Positions 1 to 5,848 of a DNA stretch of 7,870 nucleotides are shown here, in pieces. How positions within the stretch are numbered: position 1 is the stretch's first letter; each line of letters starts with the position of its first letter. The stretch is from the NCBI GenBank assembly GCA_020852035.1, contig JADZBR010000135.1, positions 1-7,870 on the forward strand. Reading direction: 5' to 3'. Below the pieces are notes generated by a model. It saw only the letters and a list, made by a program, of their open reading frames with translations. It was not told the DNA's origin and searched no databases. The DNA is from Caulobacteraceae bacterium. GTDB taxonomy: Bacteria; Pseudomonadota; Alphaproteobacteria; Caulobacterales; Caulobacteraceae. The translations under genes were made by a program, and so were the position numbers.

Positions 1-44
1 CCGTCGACGTGATCGTCCACGGGGGCTGGTTGCGGTTGGGCCAT

Positions 45-50
45 AGGAGA
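45..50 (+). promoter_or_regulatory. Shine-Dalgarno of ffh (fixes a TTG start)
   Basis: The sequence AGGAGA lies five bases before the TTG at 56. It is the only good ribosome-binding site near the beginning of the Ffh reading frame. The protein read from this TTG begins MFDALTDRLSGVFDRLSGRG, which is the standard N-terminus of Ffh, so the TTG is very probably the true start. Confidence 0.75.
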
Positions 51-55
51 CGAGT

Positions 56-1588
56 TTGTTCGACGCGCTGACAGATCGGCTTTCAGGGGTGTTCGACCGG
101 CTCTCCGGTCGGGGCGTCCTGGGCGAGAAGGACATCGACGAGGCGCTGCGCGAGGTGCGCATCGCCCTGCTCGAGGCCGATGTCGCCCTGCCGGTCGTGC
201 GCGAGTTCATCGCCAAGGCCAAGGAGCGCGCCACCGGCGAGGCCGTGCTGCGTTCGGTGCGGCCCGCCGACCAGGTGGTCAAGATCACCTACGACGGCCT
301 GGTGGAGATGCTGGGTGGCGAGGAGCCTGAGCCGCTGAAGCTGGCGCTGAACCCGCCGACGGTCATCCTGATGGCCGGCCTGCAGGGCTCCGGCAAGACC
401 ACCGCCACCGGCAAGATCGCCCTTCGCCTGCGCCGCGACGAGCGCAAAAAGGTTCTTGTCGCCTCGCTCGACACCCGCCGCCCAGCGGCCATGGAGCAGC
501 TGGCGATCCTGGCGGGCCAAGCCGAGGTCGACAGCCTGCCGATCGTCGCCGGCCAGGCCGCGCCGGACATCGCCCGGCGGGCGATGAGCGCGGCCAGGCT
601 GCAGGGCTACGACGTCCTGATCCTCGACACCGCCGGCCGCACCACCCTCGACGAGGGGATGATGGCCGAGGCGGCCGAGATCGCCCGGATCGCGACCCCC
701 ACCGAAACCCTGCTGGTCGCCGACAGCCTGACCGGCCAGGACGCGGTGCGCACGGCCCGGGCTTTCCACGAGCGCCTGCCGCTGACGGGCCTGGTCCTCA
801 CCCGCGCCGACGGCGACGGGCGCGGGGGCGCGGCGCTCTCCATGCGGGCGGTCACTGGCCTGCCGATCAAGTTCCTCGGCGTCTCGGAGAAGATCGACGG
901 GCTCGACGTCTTTGACGCCCGCCGGGTGGCCGGCCGCATCCTGGGCCAGGGCGACATCGTCTCCCTGGTCGAGAAGGCCGCCCAGGAGTTCGACCAGGCC
1001 CAGGCCGAGGCCATGGCCCGCAAGATGGCCAAGGGTCAGTTCGACCTGGAGATGATGGCCGCCCAGCTCGACCAGATGCAGAAGATGGGCGGCATGGAAG
1101 GGGTCATGGGCCTCCTGCCGGGCGTGCAGAAGGTCAAGGCGCAGATGGCCGAGGCCAATGTCTCGGACAAGATGCTGCTGCGCCAGCGGGCGATCATCAA
1201 CTCGATGACCAGGAAGGAACGGCGCAAGCCCGACCTTCTGCAAGCCTCGCGCAAGCGCCGCATCGCGGCCGGCGCCGGGGTCGACGTGGCCGAGGTCAAC
1301 CGCCTGCTCAAGCAGCATCGCCAGATGGCCGACGCCATGAAGATGATGACCCGCAACGGCGGCGCGGGCTTCGCGCGCATGGCCCAGGCGATGGGCCTGG
1401 GCGGCGGCATGAACCCGCTCAAGGCGCTCGGCGGCGGCGGCAAGCCCGACCCGGCGGCGCTGGAGGCCGCGGCCAAGGAACTGCAAGGCAAGATTCCCGG
1501 TCTCGGCGGCCCCGGCGGGCCGGCGATGCCGAAACTACCCGGCCTGGGCGGCGGCCTGCCGCCGGGCGTCAACCCCTTCAAGAAATAG
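56..1588 (+). CDS. ffh: Signal recognition particle protein Ffh (SRP54 GTPase)
   Basis: This is the protein subunit of the bacterial signal recognition particle. It binds 4.5S RNA and hydrophobic signal sequences on nascent chains and, with the receptor FtsY, delivers ribosomes to the inner membrane by a GTP-dependent cycle. Visible domains: the helical N domain (about 1-90); the G domain with P-loop GLQGSGKTT (108-116), DTAGR (191-195) and G4 variant TRAD (249-252) followed by GDGRGGAALS; and a Met-rich M domain (about 300-450). The M domain has the SRP-RNA-binding helix-turn-helix, with SMTRKERRKP from 383 and SRKRRIAAGAG at 398-408. The G4 lysine is replaced by arginine, which to my knowledge is common in alphaproteobacterial Ffh. 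At 510 residues it exceeds the roughly 450 usual in enterobacteria, because of a Gly/Pro-rich tail (about 479-510) ending in NPFKK. It starts with TTG. rpsP follows after 20 bases, suggesting co-transcription. Confidence 0.97.
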   Translation: MFDALTDRLSGVFDRLSGRGVLGEKDIDEALREVRIALLEADVALPVVREFIAKAKERATGEAVLRSVRPADQVVKITYDGLVEMLGGEEPEPLKLALNPPTVILMAGLQGSGKTTATGKIALRLRRDERKKVLVASLDTRRPAAMEQLAILAGQAEVDSLPIVAGQAAPDIARRAMSAARLQGYDVLILDTAGRTTLDEGMMAEAAEIARIATPTETLLVADSLTGQDAVRTARAFHERLPLTGLVLTRADGDGRGGAALSMRAVTGLPIKFLGVSEKIDGLDVFDARRVAGRILGQGDIVSLVEKAAQEFDQAQAEAMARKMAKGQFDLEMMAAQLDQMQKMGGMEGVMGLLPGVQKVKAQMAEANVSDKMLLRQRAIINSMTRKERRKPDLLQASRKRRIAAGAGVDVAEVNRLLKQHRQMADAMKMMTRNGGAGFARMAQAMGLGGGMNPLKALGGGGKPDPAALEAAAKELQGKIPGLGGPGGPAMPKLPGLGGGLPPGVNPFKK

Positions 1589-1608
1589 CGTTCACTCAAG
1601 GACTAGAA

Positions 1609-2211
1609 ATGCTGAAGATCCGTCTCGCCCGCGGGGGCTCCAAGAAGCGCCCGTACTATTCGATCGTCGTCGCTGACAGCCACTCGCCCCGCGATGGCCG
1701 CTTCATCGAGAAGGTCGGCGCCTACAACCCGCTCCTCAAGAAGGACGACCCGCAGCGCACCGTGCTGAAGGTCGAGCGCATCCAGGAGTGGCTGTCGAAG
1801 GGCGCCCAGCCCACCGACCGCGTCGCCCGCTTCCTCTCCACCGAGGGGCTGGTGAAGTGGCAGCACGGCAACAACCCGAACAAGGGCGAGCCGGGCACGA
1901 AGGCCAAGGAACGCGCCGAGGAGCGCGCCCAGCGCGAGGCCGACCGCGCCGCCGCCGAAGCCGAAGCCAAGGCCAACCCGCCGGCGCCCGAGCCGGAACC
2001 GGAAGCCGCCGAGGAACCGCCGGCCGAGGCCGTGGCTGAAGAGGCCCCCGCCGAAGCCGCCCAGCCGGAAGCCGCGGCTGAGGAAGCTGCTCCGGCCGAA
2101 GCCGCCGCCGAAGAACCGGCCGGCGAGCCCGCCGCAGAGGAAGCCGCCGAAGCCACCGCCGGCGAAGCCGCCGCCGACGCGACGGCCGCCGAAGGCGAAG
2201 AGAAGGCCTAA
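1609..2211 (+). CDS. rpsP: 30S ribosomal protein S16 with long acidic C-terminal extension
   Basis: S16 is a primary 16S rRNA-binding protein needed for 30S assembly. The S16 core occupies residues 1 to about 85: MLKIRLARGGSKKRPYYSIV at the N-terminus, then SPRDGRFIEKVGAYNP and TDRVARFLSTEGLVKW, all family hallmarks. The start ATG has AAGGA at 1598-1602, six bases upstream. Enterobacterial S16 is about 82 residues. Here the protein is 200 residues because of a charged, probably helical stretch (about 98-122, rich in KERAE/QREADR) and then a purely Ala/Glu/Pro/Gly tail to the end. Alphaproteobacterial S16 proteins often carry such extensions, but this one is at the long end. The tail is probably disordered and its role is unknown. 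The gene sits in the conserved order ffh-rpsP-rimM. Confidence 0.96.
   Translation: MLKIRLARGGSKKRPYYSIVVADSHSPRDGRFIEKVGAYNPLLKKDDPQRTVLKVERIQEWLSKGAQPTDRVARFLSTEGLVKWQHGNNPNKGEPGTKAKERAEERAQREADRAAAEAEAKANPPAPEPEPEAAEEPPAEAVAEEAPAEAAQPEAAAEEAAPAEAAAEEPAGEPAAEEAAEATAGEAAADATAAEGEEKA
1975..2208 (+). repeat. GCC/GAA low-complexity tract coding the S16 tail
   Basis: The last 78 codons of rpsP are built almost only from Ala (GCC), Glu (GAA/GAG), Pro and Gly codons. They occur as irregular tandem units such as GCCGAA and GCCGCCGAA, giving repeated AEEAPAEAA-like peptides. Such tracts tend to change length by replication slippage, so the tail length probably differs between strains; that is inference. 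The reading frame stays open to a clean TAA stop. Confidence 0.7.
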
Positions 2212-2229
2212 GTTGCCGGCTGCCCGGCC

Positions 2230-2373
2230 ATCCTTCCCCCGGCATGGGGGAAGTGGCCCGACAGCCGCAGGCTGGAGGGTCGATGGGGGAAGTCTGAGAG
2301 GAAGCCTCGGCTTCCCCCATCGACCTTCGTCGCTGCGCGCCTCAGGCCACTTCCCCCGTTCCGGGGGAAGGAT
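2230..2373 (+). repeat. Nested palindromic (REP/BIME-like) element between rpsP and rimM
   Basis: Outer arms at 2230-2258 and 2345-2373 are inverted copies matching at 27 of 29 positions. Inner arms at 2278-2292 and 2311-2325 are a perfect 15-base inverted repeat. Each outer arm also folds on itself: CTTCCCCC at 2233-2240 with GGGGGAAG at 2246-2253, and CTTCCCCC at 2350-2357 with GGGGGAAG at 2363-2370. The transcript could therefore form either one long interrupted rod or two small hairpins plus a central one. The element fills almost the whole gap between rpsP and rimM and ends exactly one base before the rimM ATG. It has no T-run, so it is not a classical Rho-independent terminator. It resembles the palindromes downstream in the window and is probably an inserted dispersed element. 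Confidence 0.85.
2363..2372 (+). promoter_or_regulatory. rimM ribosome-binding site inside the palindrome
   Basis: The only purine-rich site before the rimM ATG (2374) is GGGGGAAGGA. GGGGGA leaves five bases of spacing, whereas AAGGA leaves only one, so the spacing is unusual whichever is used. The site is the 3' strand of both the local 8-bp hairpin (partner 2350-2357) and the long-range outer stem (partner 2230-2240). In either fold the ribosome-binding site is paired, which should reduce rimM translation; that is inferred from complementarity. Confidence 0.6.
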
Positions 2374-2898
2374 ATGTCGGCCGAGCCCAAGCTGATCCTC
2401 GTCGCCCGCGTCGCCGGGGCCTTCGGCGTGCGCGGGGAGGTGAAGCTGACGACCTACACCGCCGACCCGCTGGCCATCACCACCTACGGCCCGCTGCTGA
2501 AGAAATCCGGCGAGCCGATGCTGAAGCTCACCGCCGCCCGCGCGGTGAAGGGCGGCGTGGTCGCCCGGGCCAGGGAGATCGCCACCCGCGAGGAGGCCGA
2601 GGCCCTGCGCGGGACCGAGCTCTACGTGCCGCGCGAGGCCCTGCCCGCGCCGGACGACGAGGACGAGTTCTACCTCGCCGACCTCATCGGCCTCTCCATC
2701 GAAAACGCCGCCGGCGAGGTGCTGGGCCGCGTCAAGACGGTGCAGGACTTCGGCGCCGGCGACCTTATCGAGGTGGCGCCCGTCGACGGTGGCCCCACCT
2801 GGTGGCTGCCGTTCACCAAGCAAACTGTTCCAGAAGTGCGCCTCTCCGCCGGCGTGCTGATCGCCCACCCGCCCGGCGAGGCGGAGGACGAGGCGTGA
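2374..2898 (+). CDS. rimM: Ribosome maturation factor RimM
   Basis: RimM is a cytoplasmic assembly factor that binds S19 and the 3' domain of 16S rRNA and helps mature the 30S head. The 174-residue protein has the usual family length. The N-terminal RimM barrel is about residues 6-88, with LVARVAGAFGVRGEVKLTTY near the start and REEAEALRGTELYVPREALP before the linker. The C-terminal PRC-barrel-like domain is about 98-168, with EFYLADLIGLSI, DFGAGDLIEV, WWLPFT and a VPEV segment. The ATG directly follows the palindromic element that carries its ribosome-binding site. No upstream in-frame start is supported. The stop overlaps the GTG start of the next gene (GTGA), implying translational coupling with the acetyltransferase. 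trmD, the usual next gene, is absent. Confidence 0.96.
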   Translation: MSAEPKLILVARVAGAFGVRGEVKLTTYTADPLAITTYGPLLKKSGEPMLKLTAARAVKGGVVARAREIATREEAEALRGTELYVPREALPAPDDEDEFYLADLIGLSIENAAGEVLGRVKTVQDFGAGDLIEVAPVDGGPTWWLPFTKQTVPEVRLSAGVLIAHPPGEAEDEA

Positions 2899-3446
2899 CC
2901 ATTGAGGTCGCGCCCGCGACCCTGGCCGACAGACCGCTGATCGAAGGCCTCTTCCAGTTCTACGCCTACGACTTCTCGGAGCTGGAGCCCGCCGGCTCGG
3001 CCGAGTTCGCCTTCGACGGCGAGGGCCGTCTCGAACCCTACCCCTACATGGACGCCTACTGGACCGATCCGGACCGCTGGCCGCTGCTGATCCGTGTGAA
3101 CGGCGAGGCGGCCGGTTTCGCCCTGATCAACACCTACTCGCACCACGGCGGATCGGTGGAGCGCAACATGGGCGAGTTCTGGGTGGCGCGGAAACATCGC
3201 CGCGGCGGCGTCGGCGCCGAGGCTCTGCGCCAGATCCTCGCCCTGCATCCCGGCCGCTGGGAAGTCGCCATCGCCGAGCGCAATACCGCCGCCCGGGCCT
3301 TCTGGCCCCGCGCCATCGCCGCCGCGCCGAACGTCCGCGAGCTGCGGGAGACCGCCGGCGACGGTGAGCACTGGATCGGCCCGATCTGGACGTTTGAAGC
3401 GCTTTCCCTCCCCCTTGCGGGGAGGGGGCAGGGGGTGGGGGTGTAG
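2895..3446 (+). CDS. GNAT-family N-acetyltransferase
   Basis: This is a predicted acetyl-CoA-dependent N-acetyltransferase of unknown substrate. From GTG 2895 it is 183 residues. GGAGG at 2883-2887 lies seven bases upstream and the start overlaps the rimM TGA by four bases. An ATG at 2802 in the same frame would overlap rimM by about 100 bases and adds an unconvincing Arg-rich leader. Visible GNAT features are the strand WPLLIRVNGEAAGFALI (62-78), EFWVARKHRRGGVGAEALR (94-112) with the acetyl-CoA loop RRGGVG (102-107), and ERNTAARAFW (128-137, motif B). The family fold ends near WTFEA (165-169). The last 13 or so residues (SLPLAGRGQGVGV) and the stop are encoded by a palindromic REP-like element, so the native end has probably been replaced. 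The gene is likely co-transcribed with rimM. Confidence 0.87.
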   Translation: MTIEVAPATLADRPLIEGLFQFYAYDFSELEPAGSAEFAFDGEGRLEPYPYMDAYWTDPDRWPLLIRVNGEAAGFALINTYSHHGGSVERNMGEFWVARKHRRGGVGAEALRQILALHPGRWEVAIAERNTAARAFWPRAIAAAPNVRELRETAGDGEHWIGPIWTFEALSLPLAGRGQGVGV

Positions 3447-3543
3447 GCCTGTGACTCTCGGAGAAAGGCTCGGGGTGGGGCTTCGTCGGATGGTCCTCCG
3501 CTGACACCTCCATCCCAACCCCTCCCCGCAAAGGGGGAGGGGC
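3405..3543. repeat. Pair of inverted REP-like hairpins between convergent genes
   Basis: Hairpin one is CCCTCCCC (3406-3413) with GGGGAGGG (3419-3426), loop CTTGC. Hairpin two is CCCCTCCCC (3519-3527) with GGGGAGGGG (3534-3542), loop GCAAAG. The flanks of the two copies also match in inverted orientation, so 3405-3443 and 3505-3543 form an imperfect long inverted repeat with one small gap and several mismatches, around a spacer of about 60 bases. The first copy is inside the acetyltransferase frame and the second touches the helicase stop codon. This position between converging genes suits a bidirectional transcript-end or mRNA-stabilising role, as in other BIME-like elements. No T-tract is present. 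Confidence 0.8.
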
Positions 3544-5283
3544 TTAGCGTTTGGAACTCGCGTTCGAGCGCCGCTCGCGCTTCGGTCCGCCAGGCTTGCC
3601 GCCCTTCGGACGGTCGCCAGGAGGCGGGCCTTTGCGGGGCTTGCGGTCGAAGCGGGCCTCGGGCGAGGGCGCGCCGGCCGGTTCGATGCGCATGCCGCCT
3701 TCGGGCGGCGGGGCCTTGATGGCTTCGCGGAAGCGGTCCTCGACCTCGCGGGCGATCTCGAACTTGGTCTCGCGGTCGAAGATGCGGATCGCGCCGATGT
3801 CCTTCTTGGTCACGTGGCCGGCGCGGCAGATCAGCGGGATCAGCCACTTCGGGTCGGCGCCCTTGGCCCGGCCGATGGGCAGGCGGAACCAGGCGCCGTC
3901 GCCGTCGGCGGCCATCGGGTCGTAGCGCGGGGCTTTCTCACGGCGCTCAGTCTCGCGCGGCGGGCGCTGGTCGCGGATATCTTCCAGCAGGTCCTCGGGC
4001 TCGGGCAGGCGCGAGCGGTAGAGGCGGATCAGGGCGGCGGCCACCGTCTCCGGCGGGCGGTCGGCGAGGAGGCGGCGGGCCAGTTCCAGCTCATCGACCG
4101 AGACCGGGTTCTGCAGCATGGGATCGTCCAACAGCCGTTCCTGGTCGCGGCGGCGGATCTCGTCGGCCTGCGGCGGGCCGGACCAGTTGGCCTGCACCCC
4201 GGCGGACGCCAGCAGCATCTCGGCCTTGCGGCGGCGGGTGTAGGGGACCAGCAGCACCGAGACGCCCTTGCGCCCGGCGCGGCCGGTGCGCCCGCTGCGG
4301 TGCAGGAGCGCGGCCTTGTTCTGTGGCAGGTCGGCGTGGATCACGAGGCCGAGGTCGGGCAGGTCGAGCCCGCGCGCGGCGACATCCGTTGCGACGCAGG
4401 CGCGGGCGTGGCCGTCGCGCAGCGCCTGCAGGGCGTCGGCGCGCTCCTTCTGGCTGAGCTCGCCGGAGAGGGCGACGGTGTTGAAGCCGCGCTCGCGCAG
4501 CGCGCCGTTCAGGTGGCGCACCGCCTCGCGGGTGGCGCAGAAGATCAGCGCGCCGGGGCTCTCGAAGAAACGCAGGACGTTGACCACCGCCAGCTCCACC
4601 TCGGTGGGGGCGACGCGCAGGACGCGGTACTCGATGTCGCCGTGCGGCTGGTCGCGGCGGGTGGTGTCGATACGCACGGCCTCGCGCTGGTAGCGGCGGG
4701 CGAGGGTGGCGATGTCGCGGGCGATGGTAGCGGAAAAGAGCAGGGTGCGGCGCTCGGGCGGGGTGGAGTCGAGGATCTCCTCCAGGTCCTCGCGGAAGCC
4801 GAGGTCGAGCATCTCGTCGGCCTCGTCGAGCACCACGACCTTGAGCGCGCCGAGGTCGAGGTTGCCGCGCTCGATGTGGTCGCGCAGGCGGCCGGGCGTG
4901 CCGACCACGATGTGGGCGCCGGCGCTGAGCGCCCGCTGCTCGCGCCGTGCGTCCATGCCGCCGACGCAGGTGACCACCCGCGCCTCGGCCGGGGCGTAGA
5001 GCCACTCCAGCTCGCGGCTGACCTGCAGGGCGAGTTCGCGGGTGGGGGCGATGATCAGCGCCAGCGGCGCCTCGGCGCGGCCGAAGCGGGCGGCCTCGCC
5101 CAAGAGGGTGGAGGCGGCGGCCAGGCCAAAGGCCACGGTCTTGCCCGAGCCGGTCTGGGCCGAGACCAGCATGTCCGCGCCCTCGGGCGCTTCCAGGATG
5201 GCGGCCTGCACGGGGGTCGGTTCGAGATAGCCGCGGGCGCTCAGCGCCTGGGCGAGGGTCGGGTGGGGATTGGGAAAGGGCAT
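3544..5283 (-). CDS. DEAD-box ATP-dependent RNA helicase with DbpA-type RNA-binding domain
   Basis: This is a 579-residue ATP-dependent RNA helicase, likely acting in ribosome assembly or RNA turnover in the cytoplasm. All core motifs are visible: Q motif with PTPVQ (Q26), AQTGSGKT (42-49), PTRELA (80-85), GG (108-109), TPGR (129-132), DEAD (153-156), SAT (184-186), ATDVAARGLD (298-307) and HRSGRTGR (328-335). After a linker, WFRLPIGRAKGADPKWLIPL starts a DbpA/CsdA-type RRM (about 465-523). A basic, Pro/Gly-rich tail (about 524-579) probably adds nonspecific RNA binding. The chosen ATG (5283) gives a normal N-terminus; extending the frame further upstream would run through the SRPBCC gene. 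The ribosome-binding site is weak (AGGGGCGG). It belongs to the DeaD/DbpA/RhlE-like group, but I cannot assign the exact paralog. The TAA stop abuts a REP-like hairpin. SRPBCC lies 71 bases upstream on the same strand. Confidence 0.93.
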   Translation of the reverse strand: MPFPNPHPTLAQALSARGYLEPTPVQAAILEAPEGADMLVSAQTGSGKTVAFGLAAASTLLGEAARFGRAEAPLALIIAPTRELALQVSRELEWLYAPAEARVVTCVGGMDARREQRALSAGAHIVVGTPGRLRDHIERGNLDLGALKVVVLDEADEMLDLGFREDLEEILDSTPPERRTLLFSATIARDIATLARRYQREAVRIDTTRRDQPHGDIEYRVLRVAPTEVELAVVNVLRFFESPGALIFCATREAVRHLNGALRERGFNTVALSGELSQKERADALQALRDGHARACVATDVAARGLDLPDLGLVIHADLPQNKAALLHRSGRTGRAGRKGVSVLLVPYTRRRKAEMLLASAGVQANWSGPPQADEIRRRDQERLLDDPMLQNPVSVDELELARRLLADRPPETVAAALIRLYRSRLPEPEDLLEDIRDQRPPRETERREKAPRYDPMAADGDGAWFRLPIGRAKGADPKWLIPLICRAGHVTKKDIGAIRIFDRETKFEIAREVEDRFREAIKAPPPEGGMRIEPAGAPSPEARFDRKPRKGPPPGDRPKGGKPGGPKRERRSNASSKR

Positions 5284-5330
5284 TGCGCCGCCCCTATACG
5301 CGCAATTGCGGAAGGGCGCGTGCGGCGAAA

Positions 5331-5353
5331 GCCCCTCCCCCTTGCGGGGAGGA
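5331..5353 (-). repeat. REP-like hairpin between SRPBCC and helicase genes
   Basis: CCTCCCC (5334-5340) pairs perfectly with GGGGAGG (5346-5352) around the loop CTTGC. The core is the same as the copy at 3406-3426. It begins one base past the stop codon of the SRPBCC gene and lies 48 bases before the helicase start, so it could end or attenuate transcription between the two - strand genes or protect the 3' end of the SRPBCC message. It has no T-run. Confidence 0.75.
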
Positions 5354-5354
5354 A

Positions 5355-5792
5355 CTAGAACGCCCCGCCTTCGCGCAGGTTGACGCCGTATTCGAGGTAG
5401 CCCTTCAGGCAGAGCATCATGTGCATCCAGCCGCCGGCGTTGGAGTAGGACTGCTTCTGCCCTTCGGACGTCTGCGGCCAGCCGCGCTCGGCGATCTGCA
5501 CCATGGTGTGGCCGCCCTCCAGCGGCTTGAACACCATCTCGACGGTGGTCAGGGTCTCGCCGACGGCGGGCCAACGGAAGACGATGCGCTCGTTCTTCAC
5601 CACCTCGTCCACCACCACGTCGAAGGGCTCCGGCGCCTCGGCGAAGCTCCATTGCACCGTGGTTCCCGCCGCCAGTGGACCGGAAGAGTCCTTCACAAAG
5701 TAGCCGGCGAGCTTCTTGGGATCGACCACGCCGTCGAACACCTCGGCCGGGGGTTTGCGGATCTTCAGCTGGGTCTGGAAGTCGAAACTCAT
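5355..5792 (-). CDS. SRPBCC/AHSA1-domain protein (START-like fold)
   Basis: The 145-residue protein belongs to the AHSA1 (Activator of Hsp90 ATPase homologue 1-like) branch of the SRPBCC superfamily, small helix-grip proteins with a hydrophobic ligand pocket. The ligand or activity is not known for this type. Visible signs are the opening strand and helix with KIRKPPAEVFDGVVDPKKLAGYF (10-32), the strands ERIVFRWP (68-75) and TTVEMVFKPLEGGHTMVQIAERG (82-104), and the long C-terminal helix GWMHMMLCLKGYLEYG (121-136), diagnostic of AHSA1-like proteins. ATG 5792 is chosen because GGAGG (5803-5799) lies six bases upstream and longer starts run into the opposing regulator gene. It is divergently arranged with an ArsR gene 49 bases away, a common pairing in which the ArsR protein controls the SRPBCC gene. 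Confidence 0.9.
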   Translation of the reverse strand: MSFDFQTQLKIRKPPAEVFDGVVDPKKLAGYFVKDSSGPLAAGTTVQWSFAEAPEPFDVVVDEVVKNERIVFRWPAVGETLTTVEMVFKPLEGGHTMVQIAERGWPQTSEGQKQSYSNAGGWMHMMLCLKGYLEYGVNLREGGAF

Positions 5793-5804
5793 GGGTCGCC
5801 TCCA

Positions 5805-5833
5805 TTGCGATGGGCGACTTGATAGGTTATAAA
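5805..5833 (+). promoter_or_regulatory. Predicted promoter of the ArsR-type gene (leaderless)
   Basis: TTGCGA (5805-5810, four of six matches to the -35 consensus) and TATAAA (5828-5833, five of six to the -10) are separated by 17 bases. The expected start of transcription is about 5840-5842, at or next to the A of the ATG at 5842. There is no Shine-Dalgarno before this ATG, which fits a leaderless message. Confidence 0.5.
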
Positions 5834-5848
5834 AATATAACATGTCAA
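5819..5848 (-). promoter_or_regulatory. Predicted promoter of the SRPBCC gene
   Basis: Read on the - strand, a perfect TTGACA (5848-5843) lies 18 bases from TATCAA (5824-5819), four of six matches to the -10 consensus. Transcription would begin near 5811, giving a leader of about 20 bases that contains the GGAGG site. The -35 element overlaps the first codons of the divergent arsR-type gene. The inverted-repeat operator fills the spacer. Confidence 0.55.
5826..5841. promoter_or_regulatory. Probable ArsR operator (6-4-6 inverted repeat)
   Basis: GTTATA (5826-5831) and TATAAC (5836-5841) form a perfect inverted repeat around AAAA, an AT island in very GC-rich DNA. It lies in the 49-base divergent gap, directly before the regulator's ATG. 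It occupies the spacer of the leftward promoter and covers the -10 of the rightward one, so one bound dimer could repress both genes. ArsR-family dimers typically bind AT-rich imperfect palindromes of this size. Confidence 0.7.

Noticed and set aside
83..1486. Long open frame on the - strand opposite ffh (467 codons)
   Set aside because: Its peptide is a low-complexity His/Leu/Gly/Arg mix typical of the shadow frame of a GC-rich gene, and Ffh on the other strand is unambiguous.
1603..2868. Long - strand frame (421 codons) opposite rpsP and rimM
   Set aside because: The Gly/Phe/Arg-rich peptide mirrors the Ala/Glu repeats of S16 and runs through two certain genes; no domain is recognisable.
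2802..2894. Acetyltransferase start at ATG 2802
   Set aside because: It would overlap rimM by about 100 bases and add an Arg-rich leader with no GNAT similarity; GTG 2895 has GGAGG and the typical 4-base overlap.
3405..3543. Rho-independent terminators
   Set aside because: Strong GC stems are present but no T-run follows on either strand, so a classical intrinsic terminator is not supported.
3814..5358. 514-codon + strand frame opposite the helicase
   Set aside because: It is a shadow frame of low complexity. All helicase motifs are intact on the - strand.
3544..5805. Extension of the helicase frame to 753 codons
   Set aside because: The extra 174 codons are an Arg/Gly-rich shadow of the SRPBCC gene; the helicase fold begins at the ATG at 5283.
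5819..5841. Rightward promoter TTGATA with TATAAC
   Set aside because: The spacer is only 11 bases, too short for a sigma-70 promoter; TTGCGA with TATAAA at 17 bases fits better.
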